A stretch of 64,000 nucleotides of DNA from Amphimallon solstitiale (Eukaryota; Arthropoda; Insecta; Coleoptera; Scarabaeidae). The notes beneath the pieces are model-generated. The model was not told where the DNA came from. It did no database searches and saw only the letters and a list, made by a program, of their open reading frames with translations. Of the stretch, positions 55,206-64,000 are shown piece by piece (the stretch's first letter is position 1; the number at the start of each line of letters is the position of its first letter). A program made the position numbers and the translations under genes. The stretch is from positions 29,716,141 through 29,780,140 of the forward strand of contig OY720680.1 of assembly GCA_963170755.1 (NCBI GenBank). Direction: 5' to 3'.

Positions 55206-55391
55206 GATTAAGAACGTCGTTTATCGGCCAAATTTTAGCCGGTGTTTGAAGTACCTGATAAAATATTAAACAGTGCTTTGGATTACCAACACATGCGCAT
55301 AAACTAGGAGATTTGAATTTTTCTTAATATTCACAGGTGTTATGTTTTCATATGCATTTGTTTTATTATATAAAAGTATTTTTCTATTCCG

Positions 55392-55455
55392 GTGCTATAA
55401 AGTTCACTTTACGACACCCGTTTTGGTTGCATAAAGTATTACTTTACCGCACGCT
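55392..55455. repeat. Imperfect hairpin repeat
   Basis: GTGCTATAAAGTTCACTTTA and, inverted, GTGCGGTAAAGTAATACTTT form arms around ACACCCGTTTTGG. Likely a small foldback repeat. It lies about 200 bp past the end of the recombinase gene. Confidence 0.55.
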
Positions 55456-55651
55456 AATTTTATTTTTTTGAAGTTGGTAACAAAAAAAAATGGAACCAAA
55501 TCATATTTAAATGTCAAAATATAAGTCTTTAATCTAACAAACATGTGTACGAAGTTGTACGGAGAATAAAAAAACACAGTTACGAACATTTTATTTACGG
55601 TAATTAACAATATAAATGGGATGATAAGTTTTTTGATGCTTCTATTGAAAT

Positions 55652-56852
55652 TTACTTTCCATGTTGAATAGTACAACTGTTATAAACGTTTACTGTAACA
55701 CTAGAAGATTCGTGTGCATTAATAGAGATTCCAGGCAGATTTTGCGAACACACTATGTTTTGTGTACATTCCTGTTGATTCATATTGACTGACACATTAC
55801 TGCCAATTGGATCAGAAGTCGATGGATTGTGAATGATTTCAGTGGATGTATTAGGTACACTAGACAGTATTTGAGCAACCTAAACTTTTTTCATGGTGGA
55901 ATTATCAATGTAACCTTCGGCCACTGCTGAGGATTTCCATCCTCCATGGCGCTTAATTGTTATTAAGTCACCTCCACTATTTGCCAAGTGTGTCACACTG
56001 GAACGTCTAAAGCAATGTCCAGTAAAGAGCTCAGGATTAGGTAAATTTAAGTAAGTAGCAATATTTTTTGGTACTTTTCCTATGGTATTAATACCAATTG
56101 GACTATTCACGCAAGATCCATTTCTATATTGCAGGAAGAAGCGTTTATGTGTAACATGGCTGGGACGAAGTGAATAATATTTTTTAACCAATTCAATCCA
56201 TAATCTTTGTGTTATAATAAATTGCCTTGGAACATAAGTTTTAGTTTTTGGCACTGCAACCATTATGACATCATTTTTAAACTGTATATCATCTAAAGTC
56301 ATGTTCGTTATTTCTTCACGACGACAAGCTCCATTATAGCCCATTATAAGGATAATCTAACAGAATATTAATATGACTATTATAACAAAATAATGTAGAA
56401 AATTAGTAAAATACAACTACAATGATGTTCTTATTACTTACTTTCATCGCTAAATATGTTTTATTATCAGCTTCTATTATGAACTGGTTAATATGATCGA
56501 TTTCTAAAATCTTGGATTTCTTAGGCTCGTAGCCCTCAGATATTCTTTTTAAAAATGCAAGTAGCCTAGAAAATTTTGAAATATCTATACTTTTATAAAT
56601 ATTTAAACAACAACGTAGCATTGAATATGTAGACCACAAGGACGATGGCTTTTTTATCTTTCTTTCTTTGTCAAAATAAGCAATTACTACATTTTCCGTA
56701 ATATTCACAATATTATTTTCTTTACACCACTTTAGAAAGAGGTGGTATTGCTTTTCATAAATATGTCGAGACTTTGTTGGCAAAAGATTTTCTAAATTGG
56801 ATTCTGCTATTTTGCGAATCTCTGGAGGCGTGCAGTTATTTATTTCTTCCAT
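55652..56852 (-). pseudogene. Crypton-like tyrosine recombinase gene, one intron, late nonsense codon
   Basis: Exon 1 is 56852-56442 (137 codons from MEEINNCTPPEI). The intron 56441-56357 begins GTAAGT and ends TTAG. Exon 2 starts at 56356 in phase 0, giving YLAMK|IILIMGYNGACRRE. The N-terminal half is a SAM-like core-binding domain (SRHIYEKQYHLFLKWCKENN). The catalytic domain has Arg149 (GACRREEI), His251 and Arg254 (GHCFRRSS), His274 (KRHGGW) and Tyr286 (EGYID): the full tyrosine-recombinase set, usual in Cryptons and genes derived from them. TAG at 55880-55882 gives 295 residues. The same frame continues in Ser/Thr/Asn-rich sequence (SVTVNVYNSCTIQHGK) to TAA 55652-55654, so the TAG is probably a nonsense mutation, outside the catalytic core. 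The shorter protein could still be active. Confidence 0.82.
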
Positions 56853-57067
56853 TTCGTTAATAATTTGAAATAATTTATTGGGTAAATCAGACTAAATTTT
56901 AAACAAAATGACAAGTCCGCCGATATTCAAATATTTAAATTGTTTTACTTAAAAATCAGAGTAACCAACTTCAAAAAAACAAAATTTCTAAAATGTTCGA
57001 ACAAAACATGTCTCTCATTTTAATCTTTTTTGAATTTTCAATAACCGAAATAGAAAAAATAGTATAA

Positions 57068-57180
57068 AATACACGTTTCATAAGACATTTTTGCGCACTT
57101 GTTCTTTAGAAAACTCGCCTTGCGGCTCGTTTTCTAAACTTGAACGCGTGCGCAAAAATCGTGTCTTATGAAACTTGTAT
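57068..57180. repeat. Long hairpin, ~50-bp arms
   Basis: GTTTCATAAGACATTTTTGC GCAC...AGAAAACTCGCC and its inverted partner GGCTCGTTTTCTAAAC...GTGCGCAAAAATCGTGTCTTATGAAAC meet at TTGC. A few mismatches and one short insertion per arm. A foldback repeat upstream of the recombinase gene; no gene-specific role is evident. Confidence 0.8.
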
Positions 57181-57429
57181 CTTAATATACTATTTTTGGA
57201 ATTAGTAATTTACATCAGTGCTTTAGTAATTGTATTGCTATAAATGAAATTAACAGTATAATTAAAAATAAAAATAGTATAATATTGAATATGTGTAACT
57301 TTTAGCATGAGGATGAAGAAGTTTTACTGCACTTTTATTTCTCTAGTATTATATTTTTGTTTTATTGTAGAATGATTTTATTAGACAATAAAGAATACAT
57401 TATTATTATATTTAATTGCCTAAAATTCG

Positions 57430-58742
57430 TAAAATTCCCCTAGCGGGCACTTCGATTAGCCGGGCACTTTCCTTAAAAATTGGTTTCTCTTATGCGGACA
57501 CTGCCTTGGATGGTAGCGGTCAGTTTTTTAGCTGCTTTTTGACCGCAAAGTTTCCATTTAACGGACGGTTATGTATTTGAATACATTCATTACCGCATGA
57601 TATCTGGAAAAGCCATTAGCGCAAATCAAGAAAATGTGAAAGCTTTCATAAACAGATTGCCTTTAATAATTAAAGGGTACAAACCCTGCGATATTTATAA
57701 TTTGGACGAAACAGGGTTATTTTTTCGGGCATTTCCAACAAAGACGCATGGCATTAGGAGGCAAAAAATATGTGGGCGGCAGGTTACCGAAAGAAAGATT
57801 AACTATAATGCATTGTGTGAATATGGCAGGGGAGAAAGAAAAACTGTTGGTTATCAGAAAATAAGCACGTCATCGGAAATTTAAAAATTTTAGCTTTGCT
57901 CTTCTTCCAGTCCAATGTTATTCAAATAATAAAGCTTGGATGACTAATTTTATTATGACAGAGTGGTTGCGTGAATTTGATAGGAAAATGGTAGATCAGA
58001 AAAGTTTTATTATTTTTGCACAAGGCAGCTGCCCATCCTAAGGACGTACAATTTCAAAATGTTAAACGCGTCTTCTTACACCAAATATGACAGCGTAATG
58101 CTAACCGCTAGATCAAGGTATTACAAAAATGTTCAAAGCTTGGTACCGACATTTAATACTAAAACACATTTTATCGCAGTTTGAGAGTTCTGATTCGGGA
58201 CATAATACAACCAATTCTATTAGCGTATTAGATGCGATTTATTTTATTAAAAAAGCCTGGGATGATGTCTCATCTGATACAAAATATTGTTTCAAGAAAA
58301 CAGGATTTCAAGAAGTAAAGGGGTTGGAAGTGATCAATTTGATCCTGAAGATGAAATTCCTTTATCCAAAGTGACTCAAATGTGTACGCTAATCAAAAAG
58401 TTAGAAAGTAATGATGTACAGGAATTTACAAATATTGACGCCAATTTGTATACAGAAGACGATAAACCACATCATACTTTGCCCGATAATTTAGAAAACG
58501 AATATCAAAATAGTGATGATGAAGGACATGAAATAGAAATTCTTAGAACCGATGATTATGAGAAAAGAAGAGTATCGTATAAAGATGGTCTACTGGATAT
58601 AATAAAACTGAAACAATTTTATTTTGAAAAAGATGATGAACAAGCGTTTGGTATGCTTAGTGAGCTATCATTACATTTTCAGATAAAATTGGCATGTAAT
58701 ACACACAAGCAAACTTCAATTTTAGAGTATTTTGTAAGATAG
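57430..58742 (+). pseudogene. Tigger/pogo-like transposase relic
   Basis: 57597-57884 reads YKPCDIYNLDETGLFFRAFP and QKICGRQVTERK, the start of the DDE_1 catalytic domain (first Asp in NLDETGLF). Then, broken by stops, come LPVQCYSNNKAWMTNFIMTE WL and FAQGSCPS (the second-Asp block, usually FLDNAxAHP, so the Asp is not preserved in this reading). PLDQGITKMFKAWYRHLILK follows, then a C-terminal segment to 58742 with acidic repeats. The N-terminal DNA-binding domains are deleted. GGGCACTT motifs near 57445-57465 and 58871 in the flanks may be parts of its inverted repeats. Confidence 0.75.
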
Positions 58743-59784
58743 TACATACATATATGTACATACATACGTATTTGGCAAATAAAGTTATAAATATATAATT
58801 TTACACTGTGTGTTCAAATGAAAGTTTAGCTTTGCATCTCTACATAATTTTTTCTGTCTTCTGATAAACGGGCACTTCTCTTTCACTGTAATTCAAAATT
58901 ATATTTTGCATTAAATATTCTGCTGCCCGATTATATATTTTCTATATTTTCCTTGAATATCGTCTAGATGCATGTATCGATGTGAAAAGTTTACAATTAT
59001 CATAGCATGGCATTAGATTTAGACATAAAACAGAATGTTCCATGCGTGCTTATCAAAATGTAATCCCGTGATTATCATAAATCCCCCCCAATTATAATTC
59101 CAAATTCAAACAGTCGCACGCACACATACAAGAACATATACGGAATATGTTTATTAACTCGGGTACGGTGAGACGAGATTTCGAGACAGGGTGCGAGAAG
59201 AAAGACTAATACGAATACATTTATATGCATTGCCTAATAACAGAAGTTGCTGTCTGTGTGCGGCCCCAAAATATACACGCCAAGATAGTGTAATAAGTAA
59301 CGAGAACCCGGCGCGGGCGATATAAACTAAGCCCCGGAATATGTCATCAAAGGAAATGGATTACCGGCACTGAAAGTTGTTGCTTATACCGCTACCCCGT
59401 TGCTAATATTAAATATTTACTAAATACGATGACATTTAATACTTCGGACTAATATTACGACTCCGTGTTTGCACAAATAACACGCGAAGAATATTATTTT
59501 TATAAGGTATTTTTCAAACGAAGGAAGACTTTTAAAACATTCATTTTAGTAAGCTCAATAATATAAGCTGTGTGTAAATTCGACCAAGCGGCAGAAGATC
59601 GCAGGTGACATGTTAGTTCAATGAAATTTTATGACATCTGACAGAGAGAATTGAAACAGTAAATGAAATCGAGTCTAATATATTTCAGCGAAAGCTTGTC
59701 TGTAGAAAGTATACACCACTGCAAATAAATGCATATAGGAAACGAGCGCCTTCGAAAAATAGATAGGATTAATAATCATAAAAG
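58743..59784. other. No recognisable gene
   Basis: AT-rich. CGGGCACTTCTC near 58870 may belong to the Tigger relic's right end. Nothing else supportable. Confidence 0.35.
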
Positions 59785-60735
59785 TGAGGTGTGGACAACA
59801 CATGACTTTCTTATACGTATGTGCATTCCGAAACATGAATATACAAGATGTTGCAAATTAAGTTTTAAATGTTATATCTTCTTGATAAAATTAACCTCTG
59901 AGTAAAAGTGTTATTTCCTATTCGAATTTCTTTTAAACAGAAATTATCCCAAATTCAGATCAAATCACTTTCTTCTCTTAATAAATCTGAATAGAATCCA
60001 AAATTGCGATATATTTGCAAAAAAAACTCCTACTTTCAGTCCAAATTTTAAAATTACTTTTATAAAAAAATTGTTCCAAGTCTAGCTCCAAATACGTTTG
60101 CACTTAAATCTATATAAAATGCATAATTTGCCGAGATATTCGCAAAAACTGCTATTCGATAAGAGTAAAAGTGTTAATTCAGGTCCGAATTTTGAAATTT
60201 TTTATATACAAAAATTGTTCCGACTCGAGCTCTAAATACTTTCAATTTAAATTTCAATTTCAAGTTAAATTTATATAGCATGCATAATTTGCCAGATATT
60301 TGGAAAAAACTCTTTCTTGAAAACAAACAACCTACTTCCCGTAGGAATTTCGCATAATTTTTTTTTATAAAATCCTTCTAGAATTCACATTTTAGCACTT
60401 TTGTGTTTTTCAGAAGTTTGTCTAAACGTAGTAGTAGTAAAATTTTAATTTTTTCACTGAAATAAACTACTACTCTTGGTCTAGCGATTTCACTGAAAAC
60501 CAAATCAGATCTCAAGAGGTAGATTATAGACATAAGTATAAAGTTTTGTATTGATGGCTTTGGTCGTTTGGCCTCACACACACACACACACGGACTCACT
60601 CATACAAAGAGAGAGTTTACAAAAACCACTTTTTCGGTATCAGGGAACTTCAAAACGTGGACATATGCAAAAATCTCAATGTCGAAAACTATCGTCATCA
60701 CAATTCTTCCCTATACTACGTATGAGAAAATAATA
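59785..60735 (-). repeat. R1 repeat, degraded copy 11 (reverse)
   Basis: Opens GTGAGGTGTGGACAACACAT, contains AGGTCCGAATTTTGAAA and CTACTTCCCGTAGGAATTTC monomer marks, a CACACACA tract at 60576-60591, and ends CAAAACGTGGACATATGC..CTATACTACGTATGAGAAAA. More diverged than the 51-54 kb copies. Confidence 0.75.
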
Positions 60736-60739
60736 ATTT

Positions 60740-62200
60740 CATTTTATTGCCCAACAGAATTTTCCTTGTTAAAGACAAGATGCATGAACCGTTACCCCAT
60801 AATAATAATACATAACACAACAATATACAATACAAACAAATGAAAGTGTAACAGATGTAAAACCTGTAATAGGTGCCATCAAATAGTTTCAGTATTTCAC
60901 TAAGAGAGGTAAAATTAATGTCATAGTGCAATGAAACCCAGGCAAATCCACGCAACATTGCGACAATTGCAGATTCAATGACGAATTTATCTTGCATATG
61001 GTGTATCAAAAGTGCCTTGCAGAAAATCGTGGAATATGACAACTAATCTTAGACAATAGATTTGAAGTATCAACTTTGAAGTGAATAAGGTTGTAAACAA
61101 ATTTTATAAAATTTAACTGCCCGTCAAAGTCCAAGCGAATCCATAGTGAATTTTTCCAGTCGTAGTCGATAGTCATACAGTATGCAGGGGTAAATACTCT
61201 CCTCTATGAAGTACAAATACTTTGAAATTTCCTCTGTACCTTTTCTACAATTCATTTATGCTTAGAGAGAAAGGTACTCCATATCATAGAGACATACTCC
61301 AATCTAGATCGCACGAAGGCAAAATAAAGGAACTTAACAATAATCCGAAAATATGCTGAATTTTTAATTAAAACTACTTTCTATGATAGAAGATCTAGAG
61401 TAATACCTATGTCTGGCAAAAGTGTGACAGCTATCGAAGTTAATATCAAGGTCTTTAATTGTTCAATTACGTGATAATGTGACACCATTGATTGTATAGT
61501 TAAAAGAAATAGGATCTACCTTTCTGGTGAATGTTACTGTGCCATATTTGTCAGTATTTAAGGTGAGTTTGCTTGTAATACACCACTCCGTAATTTTGTC
61601 ATGTTGGTCTTGTAAGTGTAGGCAGTCGACAACTGATGAGACGGATCCTAAGATATCCAAATCATCAGGAAAGACGCAACTTTAACAATAAAACTTTGCG
61701 ATGAGATCGTTAATAAATATTAGAAACAGTAGTGGACCTATATTAGACCATTAAGGAACTCCAGACGTCGCCTTAAATAAATACGAGCTTTATAGTCTGA
61801 GGGTAATATATTGTATTCTATTTTGTAGGCATGAAGAATAAAAGGTGACTTGTACTGGAGTACTGAAGCCAAAAAAGTTTATTTTTTGCAGTAATAATTT
61901 ATTATAAATGCGGTCAAATAAATGTCTTAAAGAAGTGAGTATATTATTATATTCTATCGACCTAGACGCAGGTATCAAATGTAACAAAAGCATATTGAGT
62001 GAAGTTGGCAAGACTTGTAAGAGTAGATCTTTTCTCTATGAACTCATGCTGTCGAGTTGCAATGAAGTTCTTGATAAGAGGATAAATTCGGCAATGCAAT
62101 ACTATCTCAAAGACCTTGGCGAAATTGTTAAAGATAGAGATTGGCCGATAGTTTCTTACAGTACGTGGAGAGCCACTCTTGATTAAAGGACACTTTTTGT
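60740..62200 (-). pseudogene. Second degenerate jockey-like non-LTR RT
   Basis: Minus-strand order: QHEFIEKRSTLTSLANFT-like text near 62050-61990, GPLLFLIFINDL near 61735-61700, FPDDLDILGS in place of YADD (61680-61650), then DQHDKITEWCITSKLTLNTD KYGTVTFTRK (61620-61530) and a C-terminal tail into 60740. This is the RT palm to thumb of jockey-like elements. Frames change repeatedly and the Tyr-Ala-Asp-Asp box is altered. Different copy and subfamily from 5390-7370. Confidence 0.75.
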
Positions 62201-62397
62201 ACCTTTCTGTAAGTCTGGGAAGGTAGCTGTTAACAGTGCCAAGTTAAAGATGACGGTCAACGAAAACCCCAGCACTGAGAATAGAAATATTTGAATGAAC
62301 GGCTAAAAGGGCATTGTAAATATTCGACATCACTCAAAAAACACAAGGATGTGTGTGTGAAGTGGAAGGTGCATGGTTGCTTGTGGCGCATATTATA

Positions 62398-62477
62398 AAA
62401 ATACCTTAAGCTCTGACTCACTTCCGGTTTCACCGGAAATGCTCGGAACTTAAGTTTTTTAAACGACTCACCCTATA
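62398..62477. repeat. Possible end of a TA-flanked element
   Basis: CACTTCCGGTTTCACCGGAA is a local palindrome, enclosed by CTTAAG..CTTAAG, and followed by GACTCACCCTATA. The reverse complement TATAGGGTGAGTCG looks like a transposon terminus. No partner end identified. Confidence 0.35.
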
Positions 62478-62957
62478 TATTTTTGGATTTTCTTGTACTG
62501 CTTTAAATTGTGTGTTCAACTGTTGTTTTCTTTTTCAAAATTGAGCCAACAGTTTTTGAGTTATTAATTTTCCTTGAAAATATTTGAACAAAACACGTGT
62601 TCAGACAAAAATTCTTTTGACATTCTTTTTAAAAGTAAAAACATTAACTTTGGTAGTGCTTGTAGACAAGAAAATTCTGCATCATTTGGTTTAAGTTGCA
62701 CTCGACAATACCTCAAAAAACTTTGTTTTTTCATAGCCTACTTCCTGAAATTTTCACATACCAAAAACTTATTTTTTTTAAATGGAACACCCAGTATTTT
62801 ATTGAGGTAATTTGTTCCTTTTTTTATTTTCTTTCTTTTTTGTTAGCAATGTCCTATACCTATCTTTTGTAATTTCTGAGATAAACACTATATGAGCAAT
62901 TACCGGCCAATTAAAGATCTACGAGCGCTGTTGTTCTATGCACCAAAATATTCGTTC

Positions 62958-63189
62958 AACCGTTGATTGAAGGAATATATAAAGATGCACAACGCTATAG
63001 TAAAGTTGCGCGTCTTTCCGTTAAGTCGTCCCGCAAACCTCTTGCCGAGAAACATCACCGCTGTCTCGGGCTGTTTCGAATCTCGGACCCAAACTACTGC
63101 TGCAGTCGCTATAGATCTCGGATCCAGTTTTGTCTACGCTCAGTGCTATTGTAGTGGCGCATTTTTATGTATTCCTTCAATCAACGGTT
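62958..63189. mobile_element. Small foldback MITE, ~232 bp
   Basis: Arms AACCGTTGATTGAAGGAATA (62958-) and its inverse (to 63189). Similarity extends over about 46 bp, through AAGATGCACAACGCTATAGT A versus AAAATGCGCCACTACAATAG CA. The internal sequence is GC-richer than its surroundings and creates spurious 63- and 96-codon frames. Confidence 0.7.
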
Positions 63190-64000
63190 CAGCCAATGGA
63201 AGGCAGGAATGGCGCCTGACTTTCTTAGTCAACTGTCAAACAAAATACATGTTATAAATCCAACTATCCCAAAAGTAATAATTTTACAGAATGAAGAGCA
63301 TCGCATTTCAGTATTTTAATTCAGGCAATGTCCATTTGCAGTATTTTATTTTTGACACTGTTGGTTAACATCGAAATAAAATAAAGGTTATGTTTACTGA
63401 CATATTTGAAGATGTCTTCAAAAAGTTTTGAAAATCCATCCGTACATAGCAAAGATTCTCTCCTGCATTAACAGTTTCATCAAAGAAATAAGGTCCAATT
63501 ATGTAAGCGATTCTGAAAATTTATTTCATCTAACCCTGTGTATGAATATGCTACGGGTGAATTTCATATTTCTAATTATTCTGGATTCTCAAATTTGACT
63601 TACATCTAACCGACGACTAATTTTCGTTGTACTAGTATGGGGTTGCTCGACTACACTCGCAAGTACCATAAACGTCTTATCCTCACCAGTTATTGCTTTT
63701 TCCGCTCTTTCTTTCATATTGAATACTTTCTGTTCACTCAAACCGTCCACTTTATACTTTCGAAGGTTTCTGGCTTCGGTTAACTTTCACCAAGGATCGC
63801 TGTGCAGAAAGTTTGGATGCTAGCATCCAAACTTTCAGTCGTTTTTTCAGATTCACCCAAAACGTCAATCATATCTATTAACTCTTCATAAGAATAATTC
63901 ATTTGGATGATAACTAACAGCGATGCTTTTACAAGTTTGACATAAATATATACCGTATTTCTTTAACAGGTGATTCAGACAGTCAGCCGTTTAGTCAATC
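63190..64000. other. No recognised gene; contains a 30-bp perfect palindrome
   Basis: 63807-63836 reads GAAAGTTTGGATGC TAGC.. and equals its own reverse complement with no spacer. The rest shows no motif-bearing frame. Confidence 0.5.

Noticed and set aside
62963..63257. 63- and 96-codon overlapping frames
   Set aside because: Fall within the small foldback MITE; overlap each other in two frames without motifs.

Overview
The window is AT-rich, intron-poor, repeat-dense nuclear DNA of an animal, most likely an insect. It holds several IS630/Tc1/mariner relatives with TA target duplications and TACAGGGTG-type ends, jockey-like non-LTR fragments, a Ty3/gypsy element, pogo/Tigger and hAT remnants, a tyrosine-recombinase gene with one intron, and many palindromic MITE-like repeats. 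I see no confident host gene, tRNA, rRNA or CRISPR array. The order or species cannot be fixed from the sequence alone.

Layout. 1-12.4 kb: decayed mariners, two copies of an ~0.8-kb family here called R1, a jockey-like RT fragment, and a complete long-TIR mariner relative with an intact 358-codon transposase (8908-11257). 12.6-14.9 kb: a 2.3-kb element bounded by CACTGG inverted repeats and TTA duplications. Its 565-codon gene, broken by two stops, carries a D..D..CxxC..H(4)H..E pattern; I read it as a Chapaev/CACTA-type (CMC) DNA transposon and rank it as the most interesting object. 16-20.6 kb: a non-LTR fragment split by a pogo/Tigger element with a C-terminal PHD finger and subterminal TGTCCGAAAA-like motifs. 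21.2-23 kb: an IS630-type element whose transposase lost its third catalytic Asp. 24-25.4 kb: a hAT-like remnant interrupted by an R1 copy.

26.5-44.7 kb is one nested structure. A Ty3/gypsy element (2.2-kb LTRs; gag, PR-RT and RNaseH-integrase all in one frame separated by stops) carries in its 3' LTR a second LTR element on the minus strand. That second element has 2.7-2.8-kb LTRs, a tRNA-Lys-type primer site, a polypurine tract and a single coiled-coil ORF. Both insertions show ATAT duplications.

45-64 kb: TA-flanked MITEs, one with 308-bp arms and a transposase tail; a cluster of five R1 copies, three of them head to tail, with a hAT MITE inside one; a Crypton-like tyrosine recombinase gene; a Tigger relic; another jockey-like relic; and several hairpins. 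Most coding units are broken. The probable exceptions are the 9.5-kb transposase, gag and the single ORF of the nested element.
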